From: an uncultured Eubacteriales bacterium
Lineage (GTDB): Bacteria; Bacillota; Clostridia; Oscillospirales; Oscillospiraceae
Direction: 5' to 3'
NCBI GenBank assembly: GCA_900540545.1
Contig: UQGJ01000005.1
Span: 85,683 to 149,682 of the forward strand
Length of the DNA: 64,000 bases
Shown here piece after piece: positions 26,742-36,300 of the stretch; the stretch's first letter is position 1; each line of letters starts with the position of its first letter. The translations under genes were made by a program, and so were the position numbers. The notes beneath the pieces are model-generated. The model ran no database searches, was not told the DNA's origin, and saw only the letters and a list, made by a program, of their open reading frames with translations.

Positions 26742-27678
26742 GTTCCTGCTCCTCCTCTTCTAAAATTTCTTCTATCGTGGGCGGCTCCGTGGACGGTTCG
26801 GTCTCCCGGTCCGCCTGGACCCGCCGGTTCACCCGATTGACATACAGTTCTTCCGGCTTGTGCCGGCGCACAAAAAGATGATAAAGGAGGATAGCCAGCG
26901 CCGCCAGCGCCGACGCAAAGCCCAGTATCTGGGACACCCGCAGGCCGGTGCTGAAAAAGTACAGGCTGTCGGTGCGCAGCCCCTCGATGAGTCCGCGGCC
27001 AAAGCCGTACCAGAGGAAGTAGGTCCACATGAGCTGTCCGTCGAATTTGCGGAATTTCTTAAATACTAGGAACAGGAGCAGCAGACCGGCCAGATTCCAA
27101 AGGGACTCGTAGAGGAAGGTGGGATGGACCTCCATATACTGCCACACGCCGTCGATGTAGCCGTCAATGCCCATGCGCCAGGGCAGGTCGGTGGGGCCGC
27201 CGTAGGCCTCCACGTTGACGAAGTTCCCCCACCGGCCGGCAATCTGGCCGATGAGCAGGCCGAATACCGCGAAGTCCGCAAAGGCGAAGAAGTTCAGCTT
27301 TTTGACCTTGCAGAAGACGATGAGGGTCAGGACGCCGGCGATGATGCCGCCGTAGATCGCCAGGCCGCCGGTGCGGATGTTCACCATTTGGGACAGGCTC
27401 AGGCTGCCGTCTTCGGTGCGGAACTGGTCCAGATAAAAGATAATGTAGTACAGCCGTGCCCCGATGATGCCGAGGGGCACGGCGAAGAAGAGAAAGTCGA
27501 TGAAGTCGTCCGACTTCACGCCGAACTTGGGGGCCAGCTTGTAGCAGGCCAGCACCGCCAGCAGGAAGCCCGTGGCAATGATAATGCCGTACCAGTAGAC
27601 CGGCAGCCCAAAGACGGTGAACGCGACGTTGTTCAGATGGAACTCCAGCCCCAGGCCGGGAAAGGCCACCGTCCTCAT
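26722..27678 (-). CDS. lgt: Prolipoprotein diacylglyceryl transferase
   Basis: This 318-residue polytopic membrane enzyme adds diacylglycerol to lipobox cysteines. Signature stretches are [13 protein letters not shown] (YGG site) and [18 protein letters not shown] (the conserved Lgt signature with Arg and Asn), plus a later [18 protein letters not shown]. About seven membrane segments are visible, with a soluble C-terminal tail of about 40 residues rich in Glu and Arg. It overlaps the M16 gene (ATGA). Confidence 0.95.
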   Translation of the reverse strand: MRTVAFPGLGLEFHLNNVAFTVFGLPVYWYGIIIATGFLLAVLACYKLAPKFGVKSDDFIDFLFFAVPLGIIGARLYYIIFYLDQFRTEDGSLSLSQMVNIRTGGLAIYGGIIAGVLTLIVFCKVKKLNFFAFADFAVFGLLIGQIAGRWGNFVNVEAYGGPTDLPWRMGIDGYIDGVWQYMEVHPTFLYESLWNLAGLLLLFLVFKKFRKFDGQLMWTYFLWYGFGRGLIEGLRTDSLYFFSTGLRVSQILGFASALAALAILLYHLFVRRHKPEELYVNRVNRRVQADRETEPSTEPPTIEEILEEEEQEHGGDHH

Positions 27679-28955
27679 GCCTCTCCCTCCTTCGGCTTCA
27701 CCACGGACAGGCCCGTCCGCTCCACGGTCATCCAGTCCCGGATGCAGCCCTCCACGTCGGCCTTGGTGATGGACTCGAACCGCTCCGGGAAGCGGAAGAA
27801 CTCCGCCCCGGCAAAGTGGAGCTGGGCCAGATTGACGCAGATGTTCTCAAAGGAGTTCAGGGCCCGGACCCGGCCGCCGTAGGCCGCCTTTTTGAGCCGC
27901 TCCCAGAGACCGTCGTCGATGCCCCCGGCCAGGATGCGCTCCCGCTCCGCGGCGATGGCGTCCCGGACGGCCCAGGGGTCCTTGCTCTCGCCGCCCACGG
28001 TGAGCATGGCGCAGCCGGGGTAGGCTTCGTAGCCGTAGGAGAAGTTCTTGTTCACCAGGCCCTTGGCGTAGAGGTCGGCGTACAGGGTGGTGGAGGTACC
28101 GAAGAGGGCCTCGCAGGCCAGCTCCCCCATGAGCTGGCGGCGGAGGTACTCCTCCCCCAGGGGGGCCGGGTCAGCCTTCCACCCCAGCTGGAAGATGGGG
28201 GTGGAGACCGCCATCTCCCGGACCGTCTCGGCCCGGTTGGCCGTATCCGGCTCCGGCGCGCCGTAGTCCCTGGGGATGTCGGTGATGCCCTCTTTGGGCA
28301 GGATTTCCCGGGCGATCTCGCAGACCCGCTCCGGGTCCACGTTCCCCGCCACGCAGAGGACCATGTTGCCGGGGTTATAGAAGGCGGCGTGGCAGGCGTA
28401 CAGGGTGTCGGCGGTGATCTCGGCGATGGACTCCACGGTGCCGGCGATGCTCACCCGCACGGGGTTGTGGGCGTAAAGGGCCTCCAGCATTCCGTAAAAG
28501 ACCTGGTTTTCCGGGTCATCCTCCACCATGCGTATCTCCTGGCCGATGATGCCCTGCTCCTTGTCCACGCTCTCCTTGGTGAAGTAGGGCACGGAGACGA
28601 AGGAGAGCAGGATCTTCAAATTCTCCTCGAATTTCTCCGTGCTCTCGAAGTAGTAGCCGGTGAGGGCGGTGGAGGTAAAGGCGTTGGGGCTGGCTCCGTT
28701 GGCCGCCAGGTCCTGGAGGGCGTTGCCGTCCTCGGTGTCGAACATCTTGTGCTCCAGGAAGTGGGCCACCCCCGCCGGGGTCTCGTGCCACTCCCCCTTT
28801 AGCTGGAAGCGCATGTCCATGCCGCCGTAGTTGGTGGCGAAAAAGGCGTAGCTCTTGGAAAAGGACGACTTTACGTCCACATAGATGTGCAGTCCGTTTT
28901 CCAGCTCGGCGTGATACAGCGATTCTCCGATTTTCGGGTATTCCTTTTTTACCAT
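27675..28955 (-). CDS. M16 family zinc peptidase (YmfH-like, active subunit)
   Basis: This 426-residue M16 protein has the inverted zinc motif HFLEHKMF (HxxEH) at about residue 67 and the third ligand Glu in GIIGQEIRM about 70 residues later. The C-terminal half carries the second M16 domain. It pairs with the following inactive M16 gene, as YmfF/YmfH do in Bacillus. Such pairs act as heterodimers; a substrate is not evident here. It is cytoplasmic and coupled to lgt by a 4-bp overlap. Confidence 0.9.
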   Translation of the reverse strand: MVKKEYPKIGESLYHAELENGLHIYVDVKSSFSKSYAFFATNYGGMDMRFQLKGEWHETPAGVAHFLEHKMFDTEDGNALQDLAANGASPNAFTSTALTGYYFESTEKFEENLKILLSFVSVPYFTKESVDKEQGIIGQEIRMVEDDPENQVFYGMLEALYAHNPVRVSIAGTVESIAEITADTLYACHAAFYNPGNMVLCVAGNVDPERVCEIAREILPKEGITDIPRDYGAPEPDTANRAETVREMAVSTPIFQLGWKADPAPLGEEYLRRQLMGELACEALFGTSTTLYADLYAKGLVNKNFSYGYEAYPGCAMLTVGGESKDPWAVRDAIAAERERILAGGIDDGLWERLKKAAYGGRVRALNSFENICVNLAQLHFAGAEFFRFPERFESITKADVEGCIRDWMTVERTGLSVVKPKEGEA

Positions 28956-28960
28956 GTCGT

Positions 28961-30247
28961 CTAGCCCTCCCGACCTTTCAGGAAATAGATGGTGTCCAGC
29001 TCCAGGCCCTGGGCCACGGCGGACACCTGCTCCGCCGTGACGGCGGACACCCGCCGGGCCAGCTCCTCCGGCCCCTCTTCCAGGCCGGAGGCCGCCTGAC
29101 CCAGCCAGTAGTCCTCCAGGCGGCCCTGGCCGTCCATGGTGGAGCGCAGGCTGCTGATGACCGCCTGACGGGCGCCCTCCAGCTCCCAGGGCTCAAAGCG
29201 CCCGGCGCGGCACTCCTCCAGCTGGGCCAGAATCTCCGCCTTGGCCTTGTCGTAGTTCTGGAACTCGATGCCGGAGGACACGATCAGAATCCCCTTCATC
29301 TTCTCCAGCATGGAGCTGGCAAAGTAGCACAGGGACAGCTTTTCCCGCACATTGAGGAAGAGCTTGGAGGTGGGGGTGCCGCCATAGAGGGCGTTAAAAA
29401 CCAGCAGGGCGGGAAAGTCGTCCTCCCAGACGCAGGCCCCGCCGGTGCGGAAGCCCAGGGCCAGCTTGCCCTGGGTCACGTCCATCCGCTCCTCCACCAG
29501 CCGGGGCTGGGCCTCGGTGGCGTTGGTCTGGACCCCGCAGTCGGGGTCGGCCAGCGCCTCCGCCCTGGGCAGGTCCCGGAGGGCGGCGGTCAGGGCGGCC
29601 TCCACCCGCTCCGGGGCGGCGGAGCCGCAGTAGTACAGCTCCACCTGGGCGGTGCGCAGCAGGGTCTGGTAGGCGCTCCACAGGCCGTCCGGGGTCAGGG
29701 CGGCGGCGGTGGCCTCGTCCCCCAGCTTGTCCACGCCGTAGGGCTCCCCCGCGCACATCTCCTGTGTCAGGCGGAGGATGGAGTAGCCCCGCTTTTCGTT
29801 GATTTGAGCCTGGATGCGGTCGATGAGGTTGGCCTTCTCGCTCTCCACGTAGTCGGCGCGGAACCGGCCGTCCTCCGTCACCGGCCGGAGGAGCAGGTCC
29901 CCCAGAAGGGCGGCGGCGGACTCCAGGATGTTGGAGCCGTCCAGGGTGTAGGCGTCGTCCAGGAAGCTGGCGGCGAAGCCCACGCACTGGGTCTCACCCT
30001 TTTTGCGCACCATGGGCTCGATGGCCCCGCCGTAGAGCTCGTCCAGGGCGGCGGACAGGGATTCCATGTCCGGCCGGTCCTGGGTCCCCCGGCGCAGGAC
30101 GCTGGGGATGAGGGCGTTGGCGGATGCCGTCGCCCCGTCGATGGGCGTCATCAGGGTCACGCCCAGCATACAGGACTTGAATTTATCGGTATGCACCGCC
30201 GTCAGCCGGACGCCGGGCAGCAGGTCCTTGTGGGTCACTTGGGTCAT
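28961..30247 (-). CDS. M16 family peptidase-like protein (YmfF-like, inactive subunit)
   Basis: This 428-residue M16 homologue lacks the HxxEH zinc motif; the equivalent area reads LRRGTQDRPDMESLSAALDEL. The substrate-binding R/Y region is kept (YFASSMLEKMKGILIVSSGIE). By analogy it is the non-catalytic half of a heterodimer with the downstream gene. The start at 30247 (MTQVTHKDLLPG) is preferred over 30280; a TATAAT box lies near 30285-30292. It is the first gene of the M16-M16-lgt-folD operon. Confidence 0.85.
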   Translation of the reverse strand: MTQVTHKDLLPGVRLTAVHTDKFKSCMLGVTLMTPIDGATASANALIPSVLRRGTQDRPDMESLSAALDELYGGAIEPMVRKKGETQCVGFAASFLDDAYTLDGSNILESAAALLGDLLLRPVTEDGRFRADYVESEKANLIDRIQAQINEKRGYSILRLTQEMCAGEPYGVDKLGDEATAAALTPDGLWSAYQTLLRTAQVELYYCGSAAPERVEAALTAALRDLPRAEALADPDCGVQTNATEAQPRLVEERMDVTQGKLALGFRTGGACVWEDDFPALLVFNALYGGTPTSKLFLNVREKLSLCYFASSMLEKMKGILIVSSGIEFQNYDKAKAEILAQLEECRAGRFEPWELEGARQAVISSLRSTMDGQGRLEDYWLGQAASGLEEGPEELARRVSAVTAEQVSAVAQGLELDTIYFLKGREG

Positions 30248-30314
30248 AGCGTTGGACCGTCCTTTCTCTTGTGGTGACAACTATTATACTATATGCGGGG
30301 AGATTTTGACAGTC

Positions 30315-33300
30315 TTAAAACGAAAAAAGGATGCGGTGGGTCCCCGTGCGGAGGATGCCGCCGCTGTGGGGCTTTCCGTCCACCAGCAGCCCCCGCTTCC
30401 CCGTCCGCTCCACCCGGAGGTCCAGGCCGCCCCAGCGCAGCGTATAGCCGTCCCAATCCGGGGGCAGGCGGGGGTCCAGAAAAAGTTCCCCGCCCCGGAC
30501 CTTCAGGCCCAGAAGGTCCTCCACCGCCACCCGGTAGTACCATCCCGCCGCCCCGGTGTACCAGCTCCACCCGCCCCGGCCCAGGTGCCTGGGGTTGGCG
30601 TAGACGTCGGCGGCCAGGACGAAGGGCTCAGCTTTGTAGACCGCCGGGTCATGGGCGGCGGGGAGCAGGGCCCGGAGGACGCTCCACCCCTCCCCCGCCA
30701 TGTTCAGCCGAAAGCAGGCCAGGGCCAGCCACACCGCCGCGTGGGTGTACTGTCCCCCGTTCTCCCGGACGCCGGGGAGATAGCCCCGGATATAGCCGGG
30801 GTCCCGGTCCCCGCCGTCAAAGGGCGGGGTGAACAGGCGCACTACGCTGTGGTCCCGGTCAAAAAGCTGGTCCAGGGCCGCCTTCACCGCCTGTCTGGCC
30901 TTTTCCTTGTCAGCGCCTGGGGCCAGGGCCGCGAAGGACTGGGCGATGGAGTCGATGCGGCACTCCTGGTCGGCCGCGCCGCCCAGGGTATGGCCGTCGT
31001 CGTACCAGCCCCGGAGGAACCAGGCCCCGTCCCAGGCGGCCTCGGCGGCCCGGACGCATTGGGCGGCGGTCTCCCGGTGGGCTGTCTCCCCGGTCAACCC
31101 GTCGAACCGCTCCAGCACCAGGGCCAGGAACCAGGTGAGCCACACGCTCTCGCCAGCGCCGCCCGCCCCCACCAGGTCCATGCCGTCGTTCCAGTCGCCG
31201 GTCCCCATCTTCACCAGCCCGTGGGGGCCGAAGCCCCGCTTCAGCACCCGCCCGATGGCCCGGGCGGCGTGTTCCAGCACGGTGGCCCGTTTCCCGGAGA
31301 CCGCCGGGCCCTCGTAGCGCTCCCACTCCTGGTCCCCCAGGGGCGGCGATTCCAGGAAGGGGGCTAGCTCCGCCAAAATGGTCCGGTCCCCCGTCTTCTC
31401 CACATACTCGCACAGGACGTAGGGCAGCCACAATAGGTCGTCGCTAATGCGGGTGCGGACGCCCTTCTCTGTCCCTTTATCTGCGGCGGGGTGCCACCAG
31501 TGCTGGACGTCCCCCTCCAGATATTGGTGGGCGCAGGCCCGCAGGATCTGCTCCCTTGCCAGCTCCGGGGCGGTGTACAGCAGGGCGCACACGTCCTGGA
31601 GCTGGTCCCGGAAGCCGTAGGCCCCGCCGTTTTGGTAGAGGGAGGTCCTGGCGAACAGGCGGCAAGCCGCCACCTGATAGAGGGCCCAGCCGTTGAGGTA
31701 GTGGTCAAGGGCGGCATCCGGGGTCTGGATGTGGAGGGCCGACACCCGGCTGTGCCACCAGCGGAGGGTGTCCCGCTCCAGGTCCATGGCCCGCTTCCAG
31801 TCCGGAACGGCCTCGGTCACCGGGGTATGGCCGTCCCGGTCCGGGGCCGTCCGCAGGACCAGACGGTCCCGGATGGCCCACTCCTGGGGTGGGCGTCCCT
31901 CCAGATGATAAGCCGCCGTCCCTTGGCCGCCCCGGACCTCCAGACACAGATAGCGGGCCCGTTCCTCCGCCGGGACGAAGGCCGTACAGGTGAGGGTCAG
32001 GCTCCCCCAGGTCTTTTCCCAGGTGGCCGCGCCCTGGCGGTAGGTGACCCGGCAGGGCAGCCCGTCGGCGGCGGCAAAGAAGGACCTGCTCTCGCCCTGA
32101 TGGCGGAACAGCACCTGTTCCAGCCCGCCCACGGCCAGGGGGTCGTTGCGCCAGTCTGTCAAGGAGTTCTCCTTGGCATTTTGGAACCACAGGTGCCCGC
32201 CGCCGGTCTCGTCCGTCCGCCAGCCGAATTCCCGGTTGGCCAGCACGATGGACCAGCCCACCGGCGGGAGCCGGGGCCCGGTCTCGAAGACAAACGCGCC
32301 GTCGGGCTGGGCCTGGAAGGCGGGCACCTCCCCCGGCACCGGGACGGCCCGCCGCTGGGCCAGCTCCAGCCTCCGGACCGGCGGGTACGGCTCACCCCAG
32401 AGCACTCCGGCCCTGAGGATGGCCGCTGTGTCTCCCCCGGCCCGCTCCACCAGGAACACGCCGCCCCGGGCCTCCAGCATATGCTCCCAGGCGTTAGCCC
32501 GGAGGGCATCCTCCAGGGCCGCGTGGAGGGGACGGCGGTAATCCCCGCCCTCGTCCAGCAGCAGCACCAAATCGAAGGCGAAGCCGGACCGGCTCAAAAA
32601 CTGGTGGATGCGGCACAGCCGCGCCCCCACCTCTGCCCCTGCTTCGTCGCTGACCGGGCAGACCAGGATGGCCAGGTCCCCCGAGATGCCGAAGGGCCAC
32701 AGGGCGGCCTGCTCCCCGGACCCCCGGCGGACCCATTCTTTTCCGGGAAATTGCAGCCGCCGCAGTAGGTGATATGCCTGTAATGTCTCTTCCCTTGTCA
32801 GATTGGACCGTGGAACCAACTCCGGCTTTCCGGGAACGCGGAGGAGCCGCAGGGCGGCGTCCATGGCCTCCTCTCCGCTGTCGGCGGCGGAGAGGGCCAC
32901 CCGGACCACCTGGGTCCGCCCCCGCTCCAGGGTCAGCGGGAACCGGGCCAGCAGGCAGGGGTCCAGCACCGGCCCCGCCGTGCCCAGGGCGGGCCGGTCC
33001 AGGGCCGCGTCCAGCGCCATCAGCCCGCTCCGGCCCAGGGCGCTCTCCCGGGCGGTGTCCACGTGGACCTCCACCGCGTCCCACAGTACGGCCAGGGCCG
33101 GGCGGCTCCCCCCCCGGCGCTTGGGCCGCCGGACGAACAGGACCCCCTCCCCCAGGTCCCGGCTCTCCAGGGACAGCTTGGAGAAAGCCGGGTGGGCCTC
33201 GAAGTCCTCAGTCCGGGCCAGCACCGGCTCCAGGTAACAGACCAGCTCCGCCGCCCGGCTCCCCTGGCCGGTCCAGCGGAGGGCCGCCTCCCAGACCTCC

Positions 33301-36300
33301 CCGGTCTCCCGGCGGGGGACCCGCAGGGTGAGGCCGGTCTCGTAGCCCTGGGCCTGGGCCGTCCACCGGGCCTCCCCCGCCCGGAACCGCCAGCCGTACT
33401 CCGGCCCCTCCCGGTAGAGGGGGGCCGGGGTCAGAGGGAACAGGCCCTCCTCCGTCTTGAGGAAGAAGGAGACCCCACAGGGGGCGAACTGCCGCTGAAA
33501 GACGCAGCGGGTCAGGGCCGTCTTTCCCATTTGGGACCGGCTGGCCCCGGCGTCGGTGCACAGCACCTGCCACGCCCCGCCGGAGAGCAGGTGGCACTCC
33601 GGCCGCAGGGGGTCGAAGCCCGTCCCCTCCCGGAAGAAGTCCTCGTCTCCCGGCCGGGACGGGGCCTCCGGCACCTCCTTCTGGGGGGCGCGCATGACCT
33701 GGGCCCCCACGGGGACCTTCTCCTGGAGCAGCTCCCGGTAGGCCGACATGGCCGCGTCCCGCAGGAAGCGCTCCTGCATGACGCCCCCCTTCAGCGCGTT
33801 GTCGATGGCCACCAGGCTCATGCCCAGGTGGTGGACCATATAGGAGCGCACCGGCTCGAAGGGGACGCCGCCCCCCAGCCGGGACCGGGTGTAGTCCGCC
33901 GCCTCGTAGAGACCGTACCTTCCCTCCAGCCCCAGGTCCCGCAGCCGCCGCAGGTTCCGGGCCGCGCTCCGGGGCACCAGGGGCAGGGTGAGGAAGGTGG
34001 CGTAGGGGGCCACCACCAGCTCCTGGTCCAAGCCCCGCTTCAGGCCCAGCCGCTGGACCCCGTGGGCCTTGTACTGGTAATTCAATCCGCCGTCGAAGGC
34101 GTAGAAGCAGGACTCCGAGATGCCCCAGGGCGCTCCCGTGCCCTTGACCCGCTTTTTCTGGGCGTAGACGCAGAAGGCCAGGGATTCGTAGAGCAGAGAG
34201 TTTTCATAGGCGGGCAGCAGCAGATGGGGCATGAAATACTCGAACATGGTCCCCGTCCAGGAGGCCATGCCCCGGTACTGGTCCTGGCCCACCAGGGCCC
34301 GGCTGAGCCGCCGCCAGTGCCGGGTGGACACCTCCCCCCGGGCCACCGCCAGATAGCTGGTCTGCCGGGCCTCGCTGGCCATCAGGTCGTACCAGCCCTC
34401 GGTGTAGCGCTCCTTGGCGCAGTCGTAGCCGATATAGAAGAGCTTCCGGGACCGGTCAAAGAGGTCCCCGAAGTCCATGGCCTCGGCCAGGGCGCCGGCC
34501 CGCTGGGCCAGGGATTCCTGTTCCCACTCCAGAAGCCCCTCCCGCAGGGCGATGAGGCAGCCGCACAGGTTGCCGCCGTCCACCGTGGAGACGTACCGGG
34601 GCTCCAAGGGCTGGGCCGTGGCGGTGTCGTACCAGTTGTAGAGGTGACCCCGCCACTTGGGCAGGGCTTCCAGAGTGTCCAGCATGTGCCCCAACAGGGA
34701 CAGGGCGCGGTTTCTGGGAATCAGCTCCAAATCCGCCGCCGCCAGACAGCACAGCAGGGCCATACCGATATTGGTGGGCGAGGTCCGCCGGGCCATCCCC
34801 ACCGCCGGCTGCTCCTGGTAGTTGTCCGGCGGCAGGTAGTGGTCCTGGGGCCGCAGGAAGTCGGCGAAATAGCCCCAAATCAGGGCCGCCTGGTGGAGGA
34901 GGAAGGGCCGGTCCTCCTCCGGCACGGTCCGGCCCGCGGGGATGGGGCGGCTCATCAGCCAGGCGAAGAGGGACGAGCAAAGCCACACCAGCCCCGCCGC
35001 GCCCCCCAAGGGGAAGGCGGAAAACAGGATACAGGCCAGCCCCACCGCCGCCCCCGGCCACATGGCCCGGCAGTAGGCCCACGGGCCGTCCCCCGCCCTG
35101 CGCTCGGCCTCTGCCGCCGTGGTCCAGGCCAGCAGACCCCGGTGGGACACCCCCATCCGCCACAGGGCGGTGAGGGCGGCGCTGGCGCAGACCCAGGCGT
35201 GGTAGGGCAAAAACAGGAGCTGGACCAGGGTCTGGAGCAGGACTCCGCCGAACCCGGCGATAATGGTGGCGTGGTAGCGCTCCCCCAGGCCCCGCCCCCG
35301 CCGGAAGGCCAGGTCCGCCCCGGACAGCAGAAGATTGGAGGCCGCGGACAGCACCGCTATCCCCGCCGCCACGGCGAACACCGGCCCATTCCAGACCATG
35401 CCCAGCAGGAGCGCCAGCATGGAGAGGACCGGCGACAGGCTCCGGCGCAGGTTGTCGGCGATCTTCCACCGGGCCACGCTGTCCAGGGGATTGGGGACCC
35501 GGTCCCCCAGTTCGTTCCGCACTCGCCGCCCCAGCCAGGGCAGGAGCTGCCAGTCCCCCCGGACCCAGCGGTGGAGGCGGGAGAAGTAGGAGGTAATCTT
35601 GTAGGGGTAGCCGTCGGTCAGCTCCACGTCCCCGATAAGGCCCGCCCGGAGGTAGGAGCCCTCCAGCAGGTCGTGGGAGAGGACGGCATTTTGGGGCAGG
35701 CGGCGGTCCAGACAGGCGAGGAACACGTCCACGTCGAAGATGCCCTTGCCGGTGTAGGTCCCCTGGTCAAAGAGGTCCTGATACACGTCGCTGGCGGCGG
35801 AGGCGTAGGGGTCCACGCCGCCCTGGCCGGCGAAGATGCGGGAGAACTGGGAGCGGTTGGCGCTCTCCAAATCCACCGACACCCTGGGCTGCAAAAGGCC
35901 ATAGCCCCCCGTCACCACCCGCCGCCGGGGGTCCACCACCGGCCGGTTCAAAGGGTGGAGCATGGCCCCGGCCAGTTCCCGGGCGGCCCCCACGGCCAAG
36001 CTGGTGTCGGAGTCCAGAGTGATGACGTATTTGACCCCCTCCAGCACCCCCGCTTCCCCGGCCTCCACCCCCAGGCCGGACCGGCGGCCCCGCAGCAGGC
36101 GGGCCAGCTCCAGCAGCGCCCCCCGCTTCCGCTCCCAGCCCATGTAGCGCTCGTCCGGGGCGTGGAAGGCGGGGGTGCGGAAAAAGAGATAGAACCCGCC
36201 GTCGTACTTGGCGTTGAGGCCTTCCACCGCCGCCTTGGCCCCGTCCACCCAGGCCCGCTCCCGCTCCCCCATGGGCTTGTCCCGGTCGGGCAGGTCGGCC